A stretch of DNA of 64,000 bases from Balneola sp. GTDB lineage: Bacteria > Bacteroidota > Rhodothermia > Balneolales > Balneolaceae. The first letter of the stretch is position 1; every line of letters starts with the position of its first letter. Under the pieces are notes generated by a model, which was not told the origin of the DNA, made no database searches, and was given only the letters and a program-made list of their open reading frames with translations. Positions 27,308 to 34,503 of this stretch are shown in pieces. A program made the position numbers and the translations under genes. The stretch lies in NCBI GenBank assembly GCA_017643645.1, contig JAEPNB010000012.1, positions 1 to 64,000 of the forward strand, in the 5' to 3' direction.

Positions 27308-30007
27308 ATGAAAAATTTAAAACACTTCTTAACCTTACTGCTCTGGACATGCTCCATTGCAGTTTTTGCACAGGGAACCGGACAAATAACCGGGACAATT
27401 GTCGACGCCGAGAATGGTGAGACAATTATTGGCGCTAGCGTAGGAATAACCGGAACTACTAAAGGATCAGCTACCGATCTGGACGGTCATTTCTCAATTC
27501 GTAATTTAGAAGCAGGTACGTATTCCTTAACTGTATCCTATATCTCGTATACAACTCAAACAGTAACGGGTATTGTCGTTTATGATGGTGAATCTACTTC
27601 TATCAACATCGCACTGGAAACAAATGTAGCAGACTTGGATGAGGTAGTGGTTACTGCAGAAGCTATTAAAAGTGGTGAAGCAGGACTTTTATCTATTCAA
27701 CGAAAAGCAATTGCAGTTCAGGACGGAATTTCTTCTGAAGAGCTTTCACGTTCCACGGATGGTAATGTTGGTTCTGCTATGAAGCGTGTTTCAGGAGTTA
27801 CCGTTGTTGGCGGAAAGGACGTTTATGTACGTGGATTAGGAAACAGATATAGTAACGTTCAGTTAAACGGTTCTCCGATTCCATCAACAAATCCCAATAA
27901 AAAAGAAGCTCCGGTAGATATTTTATCCAGTGGTATAGTAGACAATATCGTTGTTCAGAAAACATATACACCGGATCAGTCAGGTGAATTTTCAGGAGGA
28001 TCAGTTCAGATCGTTACCAAGGAATTTCCGAACAATCCGAATATTACTTTCTCATATACAACAGATGTTAATACAAACTCCACATTCAAAAATTATTTAG
28101 GATATAGTGGAGGAGGAACAGATTTCTTAGGGTATGATAATGGATTCAGAAGCCTGCCTGAAGATGTTGAAGACAGCCAGATAACAAACACAGAAGAAGC
28201 CGGAAGAATAGTTAGCTCTCTGAACAATTCGTGGGCCTCAAAGAATATTCAATCTCTTCCCGGTCAAAAATTTGGATTCAGCTATAGTAATCAGTTCAAT
28301 CAGGACAAGATGCCAATAGGAATAGTTTCTAATGTAAGCTACAAATATGCTACTGATTCCAGAACTGATGAAAGCTTCCGATACATCAACAATTTCAATG
28401 AAAACACAGGTGAGACTCTCCTCGGTTCTGATTATATCCGTAACTCAGGTGAGGAGAAAACCAGCCTGAACGGCATGTTGAATATATTTGCAAAGCCCAA
28501 CGAGCTTACAAAAATAGGCATGAAGAATTTATATTCTAATTCTTCAAATAATCAATATTCTACAATTGAAGGCTCTTATTACAATTTTGATAATGACAAC
28601 AGGCAAACAGTAGCTGAGTTTGATCGCAGAGCCATTTATTCCTCTTCTTTGATTTTCGAAACTTATTTTCAGGATTTTATGGAGTCTAGCCTGGATGCAT
28701 CCATAACTTATTCTAAAGCTGTTCGTGATCTTCCGGATCGAAGAACTACACAATATGTAAGAACAGATACAGGTGATTTAGAAGTAATTTTGCCATTCAG
28801 AGGTAACTCTCACTTCTTCTCATATCAAAATGATAATAACTACTCAGCAAAACTGGACTATGACTTCAAGCCTGTCGAGAAACTTAATGTCAAAGTAGGT
28901 GGATTCGCACTGTATAAAGACAGAGATTTCGAATCATATAAATTGATTTACGAGGAAAATCCATCCTCAAACGCCCCTGATATTGATAAAACTCTTTCGG
29001 CTGAAGAAATATTCACTACTGAGAATATCCTTAATGAAAGCTTATTACTTACAGAGCGTACAAGTTCCAGAGATTCTTATAATGGAGAGCAGGAACTGGC
29101 TGCAGGATACTTTTCTTTGAATTGGTCTCCAACCAGTCGATGGAACTTTGTTACCGGATTAAGAGCTGAGAATTCATCTCAATCTATAAATAGTGATGTC
29201 CTGGTAGATGAATTAGATCTCTTACCTGCATTCAATGCCACATTCAGACCATCGGAAAAAACAAACCTTAGAGGGGCATTTTCGATTACGCTCGCTCGCC
29301 CTGAGTTCAGAGAGCTGTCCGAATTTAATTTTCAGGATTTTGTAGGTGGAAGAACTGTTTTTGGTAACTCAGATCTGCAGAGAACTAAAATATTTAACTA
29401 TGATCTCAGACTCGAAACATTTCCAAATGTAGGAGAACTATTTGCATTCAGTCTTTTCTACAAGAAGTTTGAGAATCCAATTGAAGTGTTCTACCGAATT
29501 ACTCAAAACAATGAGGTTCGTTACGATAATGTAGAATCTGCAAATTTATATGGAGTAGAAGTTGAAGGTAGAAAAGACATCACTGAAAAACTGAGGTTAA
29601 GCAGCAACTTCTCATATATCCTATCAGGTGTTGAATATGCTGACGGAGCCTCCGCAGGCCGTCAGGCAAATGCTGACAGACCTATGTTCGGTCAATCTCC
29701 TTATACATTGAATATGAATGCATTTTACTTAATGCCTTCTATTGATTCTGAACTCACACTTTCTTTCAACAAGTTCGGAGAGCGAATTTCTGCTGTTGGT
29801 AACAACGAACAACCGGATGATGAGTATGAACAATCATTTGACAAATTGGATTTGAGTTTCACTAAGAATTTCAGAAACGCATCTATCAATGCAAGTATCG
29901 AAAATATTCTCGGTGATAATGTAGTGTATAAGCAAGGTGATATTATCACTAATCAATATGAGATCGGTACCAGCTTTTCAATCAGTTTTAGCTATTCATT
30001 TAATTAA
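27308..30007 (+). CDS. TonB-dependent receptor with N-terminal carboxypeptidase-regulatory-like domain
   Basis: This is an outer-membrane active transporter powered by TonB/ExbBD. It has a signal peptide (to AVFAQG, residue about 23) and then a carboxypeptidase-regulatory-like beta-sandwich (ITGTIVDAENGETIIGASV, residues about 28-110), typical of Bacteroidota receptors. The plug begins near residue 130, with MKRVSGVTVVGGKDVYVRGL and VQLNGSPIPSTNP. A 22-strand-type barrel runs to the C-terminus, FSISFSYSFN. The substrate is unknown. It is followed after 31 bases by a lipoprotein that probably works with it. Confidence 0.93.
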   Translation: MKNLKHFLTLLLWTCSIAVFAQGTGQITGTIVDAENGETIIGASVGITGTTKGSATDLDGHFSIRNLEAGTYSLTVSYISYTTQTVTGIVVYDGESTSINIALETNVADLDEVVVTAEAIKSGEAGLLSIQRKAIAVQDGISSEELSRSTDGNVGSAMKRVSGVTVVGGKDVYVRGLGNRYSNVQLNGSPIPSTNPNKKEAPVDILSSGIVDNIVVQKTYTPDQSGEFSGGSVQIVTKEFPNNPNITFSYTTDVNTNSTFKNYLGYSGGGTDFLGYDNGFRSLPEDVEDSQITNTEEAGRIVSSLNNSWASKNIQSLPGQKFGFSYSNQFNQDKMPIGIVSNVSYKYATDSRTDESFRYINNFNENTGETLLGSDYIRNSGEEKTSLNGMLNIFAKPNELTKIGMKNLYSNSSNNQYSTIEGSYYNFDNDNRQTVAEFDRRAIYSSSLIFETYFQDFMESSLDASITYSKAVRDLPDRRTTQYVRTDTGDLEVILPFRGNSHFFSYQNDNNYSAKLDYDFKPVEKLNVKVGGFALYKDRDFESYKLIYEENPSSNAPDIDKTLSAEEIFTTENILNESLLLTERTSSRDSYNGEQELAAGYFSLNWSPTSRWNFVTGLRAENSSQSINSDVLVDELDLLPAFNATFRPSEKTNLRGAFSITLARPEFRELSEFNFQDFVGGRTVFGNSDLQRTKIFNYDLRLETFPNVGELFAFSLFYKKFENPIEVFYRITQNNEVRYDNVESANLYGVEVEGRKDITEKLRLSSNFSYILSGVEYADGASAGRQANADRPMFGQSPYTLNMNAFYLMPSIDSELTLSFNKFGERISAVGNNEQPDDEYEQSFDKLDLSFTKNFRNASINASIENILGDNVVYKQGDIITNQYEIGTSFSISFSYSFN

Positions 30008-30038
30008 CACATAACAAATAAAAAACAATACAAAAATC

Positions 30039-31337
30039 ATGAAATCTAATCTTAAGCTTCTAACTTTGTTTGCTTTAGCGTTATCATTTTCATTCACATC
30101 ATGTGATGATAGTAACGGGAGTGATGAAGACACTGAGCTACCTGCAATCTACGCAGCTCTTCCGGGAACTGTAATTTCCGAAGACACAAGATGGTCAACA
30201 GATCAGGAATTAACCGGACAATACTACGTACTTCCGGGAGTAACTCTAACTATTGATGCAGGAATCGAAGTAAGCTTTACTTATCATAACAATGATGTAG
30301 ATAAAGTAGGAGCGATCATAACGCTGCCTGCTGATGCTGAAAACTTTGAAACTCCGCAGCCTAGTGGAAGATTAGTTGCTGAAGGAACTGCAAACAATCC
30401 AATTGTATTTACTTCAGCTCGTGATAATAAACTACCCGGAGACTGGGGTGGCATCGTGCTGGCCGGAGAAGGGATTAACAATATCGATGGCGGAAAAGGA
30501 GAAGTTGAAGGTCTTCCGGATGCAATTCAGTATGGTGGTACCAACAATAATGACGACAGCGGAATCCTGAAATATGTTCGAATTGAATATGTAGGTTTCT
30601 CTTTCGCCGAAGGTTCAGAGCTAAATGGCTTAAGTCTTTATTCAGTAGGCTCAGGTACTACTTTAGAATACATACAGGTTTACAAGTGTACTGATGATGG
30701 TTTTGAGTGGTTCGGAGGCTCAGTAAATGCAAAATATCTGATCTCTTCTTTCAACGATGATGATTCCTTCGATATGGATGAAGGTTGGAACGGAAATGGT
30801 CAATTCTGGTTGGGTGTTCAGGTTGCCGGAGCAGATAACGGTTTTGAGTCTGATGGCGTAAAGACATTGGGATCAGGCGGAGAGACTAACCCAACTCTTT
30901 ATAATGTTACTTTAGTAGGATTGAAGCAAGATGGTGCAACCAAAGATGCAGAAGATAAAAACTATGGTATGCGTTTAAGAGAAGAATTCAACGGAACACT
31001 TGAAAACTTCATCATTACTGATTTTGATGGCTTGAATTTCAAGCTTGAAGAAGATACAAGAGATCTGTTCCCTAACGACCTTTCTATTGACAACACTATT
31101 GTTTGGAATAATGAAGGTTTCAACAATGCGGCTGATTCAACTGATTTCGGAGCAGTAACAATGGAACAAGCACCGGGATTCACAAATGCTGCTGCTTATG
31201 ATTATACAGTTGCAAACCCGGTAACAGGAGCAACTCCTCCAAGTAACAATTTCTTCAACTCAAGTGCGACTTACGTAGGAGCATTTGGTTCCACAAACTG
31301 GGCAACAGGAAATTGGGTTCGTTGGAACGACAACTAA
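30039..31337 (+). CDS. surface lipoprotein with predicted parallel beta-helix, partner of the TonB receptor
   Basis: The signal peptide ends in a lipobox, FTSC (Cys 22), followed by an Asp/Glu/Ser-rich stretch that may favour surface display. The body has repeating short beta turns: GVTLTIDAGIEVSF, GDWGGIVLAGEG, GLSLYSVGSGTTLEYIQVYK and DDGFEWFGGSVNAKYLI. This is the pattern of a right-handed beta-helix, in a family found in many Bacteroidota next to TonB-dependent receptors. It is cotranscribed with the receptor 31 bases upstream and followed by a terminator. By analogy it could bind the substrate at the cell surface. No enzymatic residues can be assigned. Confidence 0.8.
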   Translation: MKSNLKLLTLFALALSFSFTSCDDSNGSDEDTELPAIYAALPGTVISEDTRWSTDQELTGQYYVLPGVTLTIDAGIEVSFTYHNNDVDKVGAIITLPADAENFETPQPSGRLVAEGTANNPIVFTSARDNKLPGDWGGIVLAGEGINNIDGGKGEVEGLPDAIQYGGTNNNDDSGILKYVRIEYVGFSFAEGSELNGLSLYSVGSGTTLEYIQVYKCTDDGFEWFGGSVNAKYLISSFNDDDSFDMDEGWNGNGQFWLGVQVAGADNGFESDGVKTLGSGGETNPTLYNVTLVGLKQDGATKDAEDKNYGMRLREEFNGTLENFIITDFDGLNFKLEEDTRDLFPNDLSIDNTIVWNNEGFNNAADSTDFGAVTMEQAPGFTNAAAYDYTVANPVTGATPPSNNFFNSSATYVGAFGSTNWATGNWVRWNDN

Positions 31338-31402
31338 ATTAGAGTTTGTAGCTTACTCTACATATTACGTCTCACAGAAATTGTGAGGTGTGCTGATCAC
31401 AT

Positions 31403-31437
31403 GAGAGTTCTGATGAAATCGGGACTCTCTTTTTTTA
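31403..31437 (+). terminator. intrinsic terminator of the TonB receptor operon
   Basis: Stem GAGAGT / ACTCTC with a long loop and a run of seven T. A smaller hairpin, CTCACA-gaaat-TGTGAG, precedes it at about 31371-31387. Confidence 0.7.
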
Positions 31438-31544
31438 TGATTACTTTTCTGATTCATCCTGTAAATTTCTTTTATTAGATATATAATTCGGGAACCGAAA
31501 TTCTTACTATTCGGTTAAGTGAGTAAATCAAAAAAGGGTAAGTT

Positions 31545-31976
31545 TTGGTACTTGTAACAAGAAAAACACATTTTAACGCTGCACATCGGCTGCATAATCC
31601 ATCCAAAAGTGATGAGTGGAACAAGAAGACTTTTGGAAAATGCAATCATCCCAACTGGCATGGACATAATTATGTTATGGAAGTAACAGTAGCAGGAGAG
31701 CCAAATCCTGAAACCGGTTTTATAATTGATCTTTCAGATTTAAAGCAGATCATAGAAGAAAAAATAGTAGGGCCTTGCGACCATAAAAATCTAAATCTGG
31801 ATGTTCCTTTTTTGGAAGGAATCTTACCCAGTTCGGAAAATCTGGTAAAAGCATTTTATAAAGAGTTAAAAGAAGAAGTAGAAGAAGCTTCTTCAAAAGG
31901 AGGAGTTCTCTATAGCGTCAAGCTCTACGAAACGGAAAGAAATATTGCAGAGTATTGTCCTTTTAAGAAGGTTTAG
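31545..31976 (+). CDS. 6-pyruvoyl-tetrahydropterin synthase family protein
   Basis: This enzyme family converts 7,8-dihydroneopterin triphosphate to 6-pyruvoyl-tetrahydropterin (biopterin route) or to carboxytetrahydropterin (QueD, queuosine route). Zinc ligands His 14, His 39 and His 41 are present, with the catalytic Cys 33 in CNHPNWHGHNY and Asp-His in PCDHKNLN. The Cys-x5-His-Gly-His spacing resembles eukaryotic-type PTPS more than QueD, and a pterin carbinolamine dehydratase is encoded elsewhere in the window, so a tetrahydropterin role is plausible. The start is TTG 31545, with GGG about 6 bases upstream; no ATG is available. It is a single gene followed by about 1 kb without genes. Confidence 0.88.
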   Translation: MVLVTRKTHFNAAHRLHNPSKSDEWNKKTFGKCNHPNWHGHNYVMEVTVAGEPNPETGFIIDLSDLKQIIEEKIVGPCDHKNLNLDVPFLEGILPSSENLVKAFYKELKEEVEEASSKGGVLYSVKLYETERNIAEYCPFKKV

Positions 31977-31996
31977 TTTTTAAAACTTTAGATCTA

Positions 31997-32042
31997 GTTC
32001 CGTAGCTCCGCTGCGGAACACATTTTGGAAGCTCCTGCTTCC
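31997..32042. repeat. paired-hairpin intergenic repeat, copy 2
   Basis: GTTCCG...CGGAAC followed by GGAAGC-tcct-GCTTCC, the same order as at 14068-14112. Confidence 0.6.
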
Positions 32043-32085
32043 GGTAATAATGTACTTGTTGGTGATTATGGATTTTGAAAGGCAT

Positions 32086-32170
32086 GTCATAATTTTTAAA
32101 CCATTGGCAGTAATGCAAGTTACAAACTTGCTGAGTTGCTACTCTTAAATCACGGGTTTAAGAGACCTTT
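32086..32170. repeat. double-hairpin repeat, copy 1
   Basis: This shares its sequence with 32841-32925 and 33371-33460. Hairpin A is GCAAGTT-aca-AACTTGC (32115-32131). Hairpin B is CTCTTAAA...TTTAAGAG (32142-32164). No ORF adjoins this copy. Confidence 0.8.
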
Positions 32171-32234
32171 GGGTTCAGAATTGTAGATGTTAGATAATTC
32201 GCTTACAAAAATTAACTTGTTTATAATTCTGAGT

Positions 32235-32325
32235 ATTTCAGAAAAAGCTTCCAACTCCACCGACCTTTAGAATTATTGGCGAGAAAGAACGTAATGAAAT
32301 CGACGGCTCCGGAGGAGCAATCATT
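32235..32325 (-). repeat. dispersed repeat, inverted copy of 1-92
   Basis: The reverse complement matches 1-92 with only a few substitutions. It lies wholly inside gene-free DNA. Confidence 0.75.
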
Positions 32326-32430
32326 ACATTCAGGATGATTCGTGAATATGGATCATTCGAACGTAGACCTTTTGTAATGTTTAGTCGATGCAATGGAGTT
32401 CGCGCCAATAATTCTTGTCGGGAGTTTTTG

Positions 32431-32533
32431 GTACTTTTGTCGGCACAAAAGTACACAGAACAGAGAAGTAGATACTTTTCCACGGACATAGCCTAGCATA
32501 AGGGTACCTACTTTTGTCTTGATACAAAAGTAG
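32431..32533. repeat. two hairpins with the same arm sequence
   Basis: GTACTTTTGT-cggc-ACAAAAGTAC at 32431-32454 and CTACTTTTGT-cttgat-ACAAAAGTAG at 32508-32533 both have perfect 10-base arms differing only in the first bases. They look like two insertions or duplicates of one palindromic unit. Confidence 0.65.
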
Positions 32534-32549
32534 CAAAAGATCAAGCCGA

Positions 32550-32698
32550 AGTATTTAAGACGGGTTCACTGATCCTGCGCTGAATAATCCTAAAGGTCTT
32601 CTTGCATTCTGAGAACATTAATACACTCTTCACCAGAAAGGATTATTCCTGCTTCGCAGACGCATCCGGATCACGCTCTCTTCTCCGTCTTAAATACT
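32550..32698. repeat. 149-base nested palindrome
   Basis: The outer arms AGTATTTAAGACGG (32550-32563) and CCGTCTTAAATACT (32685-32698) are perfect 14-base inverted copies. The inner arms GAATAATCCT (32583-32592) and AGGATTATTC (32638-32647) are perfect 10-base copies. The nesting allows one large branched or rod-like fold. Confidence 0.7.
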
Positions 32699-32789
32699 AA
32701 GGGCGAATATTTCTAGAATTGTCACTACAACAATGTCAGCGAATTACATGACATCTACAGGAATGACTTGTTTGAAGCTCAGCCTCAAT

Positions 32790-32836
32790 GGAAGCTGAGC
32801 TTCCAAATTAGCGTCACGCAGCGGAGCTACGTGACG
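32790..32836. repeat. paired-hairpin intergenic repeat, copy 3 (inverted order)
   Basis: GGAAGC-tga-GCTTCC followed by CGTCACG...CGTGACG. The two hairpins occur in the reverse order to copies 1 and 2. Confidence 0.55.
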
Positions 32837-32840
32837 AGGT

Positions 32841-32925
32841 AATAATTTAAAAACCATTGGCAGTAATGCAAGTTGCAAACTTGCTGAGATACTTCTCTTA
32901 AGTCACAGACTTAAGAGATCTTTAA
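32841..32925. repeat. double-hairpin repeat, copy 2
   Basis: Second copy of the 32086-32170 repeat. It begins about 12 bases after the stop codon of the minus-strand ORF at 32937-33320. Confidence 0.8.
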
Positions 32926-32936
32926 GTGGCTGGCAT

Positions 32937-33320
32937 CTATAAATTAGTGTCGTCAATATAGCGTTCGATGCACCAATTCTTTTCTCTGTTTCGTTGCCAG
33001 AATACAGTGAAAGTTCCAGAATGGGTCATTGGTTCACCTCCGCTATTCGGGATCATTTTTGAAGTAAATTTTGCTCTTTCGAAAGCCCAATTACCCGATA
33101 CTATAAATTGTTGTTCGCTGATTGAGAAATCATATGAGAATTTACTAAAAAAAGGTGCAAGCCATTGCCTAAATGCTTCTCTTCCAATAATGGGTTGTTG
33201 ACCGGGAGGTATCCAAACAGCATCTTTGGCAATAATATTGGCATATGCATCAATATCTCCATTATTGAGGACATCAATCCATTTCTGATGTTGTTTTCTA
33301 AGAGACTCTGGTATATCCAT
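32937..33320 (-). CDS. SnoaL/DUF4440-like NTF2-fold protein, 127 aa
   Basis: This is a small cytoplasmic protein of the NTF2-like superfamily, which includes ketosteroid isomerase-like enzymes and many uncharacterised binding proteins. The typical start (helix then WIDVLNNGDIDAYANIIAKD, AVWIPPGQQPIIGREAFRQW) and later strands (SGNWAFERAKFTSKM, THSGTFTVFWQ, WCIERYIDDTN) fit the DUF4440/SnoaL pattern. No specific reaction can be assigned. It stands in the accessory stretch and is followed directly by a double-hairpin repeat. A recombination-core-like GTTATGTGG lies about 32 bases upstream of its ATG, so it may be a mobile cassette gene. Confidence 0.75.
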   Translation of the reverse strand: MDIPESLRKQHQKWIDVLNNGDIDAYANIIAKDAVWIPPGQQPIIGREAFRQWLAPFFSKFSYDFSISEQQFIVSGNWAFERAKFTSKMIPNSGGEPMTHSGTFTVFWQRNREKNWCIERYIDDTNL

Positions 33321-33351
33321 CTGATGGGACTTAAAAAGTTATTTGAAGCCA

Positions 33352-33370
33352 CATAACGACCCGGGTGAAT
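33352..33370 (-). other. recombination-core-like sequence upstream of the DUF4440 ORF
   Basis: On the minus strand the sequence reads CCCGGGTCGTTATGTGG. The GTTATGTG is the same eight-base core found at both ends of the cassette at 34028-34473. A complementary partner core is not found on the other side, so this is only suggestive. Confidence 0.35.
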
Positions 33371-33460
33371 GTCATAATTTAAGAACCATTGGTAGTAATG
33401 CAAGTTACAAACTTGCTGAGCTGCTACTCTTAAATCTCAGACTTAAGAGATCTTTATGAC
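33371..33460. repeat. double-hairpin repeat, copy 3, with terminal inverted repeats
   Basis: This is the most complete copy: it begins GTCATAA and ends TTATGAC, a perfect 7-base terminal inverted pair. It contains GCAAGTT-aca-AACTTGC and CTCTTAAATCTCAGACTTAAGAG. It abuts the stop codon of the minus-strand ORF starting at 33838. Confidence 0.8.
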
Positions 33461-33838
33461 TTAAGAAAATTTGTGGTTTGGTTGTTCAAAAAAAGTAATT
33501 TTTGCTCCACCCCAAAAAAAGAAACTAACTTTAATCCAAGAAATATTTTCTTGACTATTCTTATCTAATGAACAGATTTTATCATAATAAAACAATGCAA
33601 AAGTGCGCGTAGCTTCAAAGTCGTACTTCATTTTCCTAATATCATTATTTCTTCTTTGTGTAAATGGATTTTTCTCATTTATATCGGTTTTCATTCTTTC
33701 AATTAATAATAGATCCTTTTTTTTTAACTCTTTTCTCAAAAAAAAAGTAGAATTGAAGTAGAATATTGAATAAAAAGTTGGCAATGAAAGTAACAATATA
33801 ATTGCCATTGCTAATACTGGATGAATATCAAATTCCAT
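33461..33838 (-). CDS. hypothetical membrane-anchored protein, 125 aa
   Basis: I do not recognise this protein. Residues 8-33 form a strong membrane helix (VLAMAIILLLSLPTFYSIFY). It is followed by a very basic stretch (RKELKKKDLLLIERMK) and a polar region, with an aromatic-rich C-terminal end. The DNA is markedly richer in A/T homopolymers than the flanking core genes, consistent with foreign origin. It starts with ATG, and its stop codon touches the double-hairpin repeat. It lies between the attC-like site and the DUF4440 ORF, all on the same strand. Confidence 0.5.
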   Translation of the reverse strand: MEFDIHPVLAMAIILLLSLPTFYSIFYFNSTFFLRKELKKKDLLLIERMKTDINEKNPFTQRRNNDIRKMKYDFEATRTFALFYYDKICSLDKNSQENISWIKVSFFFWGGAKITFFEQPNHKFS

Positions 33839-33951
33839 ATTTCATTCTTTAAAATATTCAGAATCCATAAGGGACGTTATTTAGTATGATTAACCCCTAG
33901 ATATCTTTCAAGGCACCTGATTGCAGTAAATATATTCCATTTTTGAAAAAA

Positions 33952-34038
33952 AAACTTGGGTTTAAGCGGCGAGTCGAGTTAAAATTAATAAAGTTCCGAA
34001 CTCTAACCGAGTCCGCTTGAAACGCTTGTTATGTGTTA
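33952..34038 (-). other. attC-like recombination site, degenerate at one end
   Basis: On the minus strand the site starts inside the stop region of the upstream ORF with TAACACATAACAAGCG and runs to CCGCTTAAACCCAAG. The L boxes pair as AAGCGG / CCGCTT. Comparing TTTAAGCGG (33961-33969) with CCGCTTGAAA (34013-34022) on the plus strand leaves a single unpaired G, the hallmark extrahelical base of integron attC sites. The inner arms pair partly (GAGTT / AACTC) around an AT-rich loop. The final R-box (expected CATAAC next to CTTGGG) is missing and replaced by a run of A, so the site is probably inactive or truncated. Confidence 0.55.
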
Positions 34039-34457
34039 GATATAAGGGATACATATTTCTTATAGTGTTTGAGAACGAAATTATTATCAATGAAGGTAAG
34101 GTCAATCTTATCCTCGTTTTTGATAGGAAGTTTAGTTCTTGGAGAATTTAAAACAGACAAAGAATTATCAACTACTGAAAATAAACCTCCTCTTTTCTTT
34201 TCAATTTTGAGATACATTTCCTCAATAAAGAGTGGAACTTTTATTACACCTTGCTTGAAATCTACTAAACCATATCGATAGAGTTTTTGTAAAGCATTTC
34301 TAATTTCAGTATCAGAAGGAATAGATCGGTTTAGATTATCACTACTTGCTATGAGATAAGTAAAATCAATACTCCGATCATCATCAGTTGCTCCTCTCAT
34401 TGATGCAAAAATCCAAGCATCTGACCATTCAAAAACTTTCCCTTTGGATTTAGTCAT
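34029..34457 (-). CDS. hypothetical cassette-borne protein, about 142 aa
   Basis: No family is recognised. The start MTKSKGKVFEWSDAWIFASM leads into a region resembling a winged helix (EIRNALQKLYRYGLVDFKQG), which suggests a DNA-binding or regulatory protein; that is inference. The frame extends upstream to 34520, inside preA, but I start at ATG 34457. The perfect inverted repeat TAACACATAAC / GTTATGTGTTA (34463-34473 and 34028-34038) bounds exactly this ORF, and residues encoded upstream would cross that boundary. The stop codon lies within the attC-like site, as is usual for integron cassettes. Confidence 0.6.
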   Translation of the reverse strand: MTKSKGKVFEWSDAWIFASMRGATDDDRSIDFTYLIASSDNLNRSIPSDTEIRNALQKLYRYGLVDFKQGVIKVPLFIEEMYLKIEKKRGGLFSVVDNSLSVLNSPRTKLPIKNEDKIDLTFIDNNFVLKHYKKYVSLISNT

Positions 34458-34503
34458 ATCATTAACACATAACACACTATTGATGAACATTGCAGGAATT
34501 AAC

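Larger units (their letters stand above)
31977..32936. other. 960 bases without genes, a mosaic of repeats
   Basis: No convincing coding sequence is visible. In order it contains: a paired-hairpin element (31997-32042), double-hairpin repeat copy 1 (32086-32170), the inverted copy of the left-edge repeat (32235-32325), and two hairpins sharing the same arm (32431-32454 and 32508-32533). A nested palindrome (32550-32698), an inverted paired-hairpin element (32790-32836) and double-hairpin repeat copy 2 (32841-32925) follow. It separates core genes from the accessory ORFs at 32937-34457. Confidence 0.7.

Noticed and set aside
31977-32936. Stable RNA gene (tRNA, rRNA fragment or tmRNA) in the largest gene-free gap
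   Set aside because: I looked for cloverleaf and conserved RNA motifs and saw only simple hairpin repeats; a low-abundance structured RNA cannot be excluded.
32937-34457. Toxin-antitoxin or phage-defence island
   Set aside because: None of the three ORFs shows nuclease, kinase, antitoxin or defence-related motifs; their arrangement fits cassettes better.
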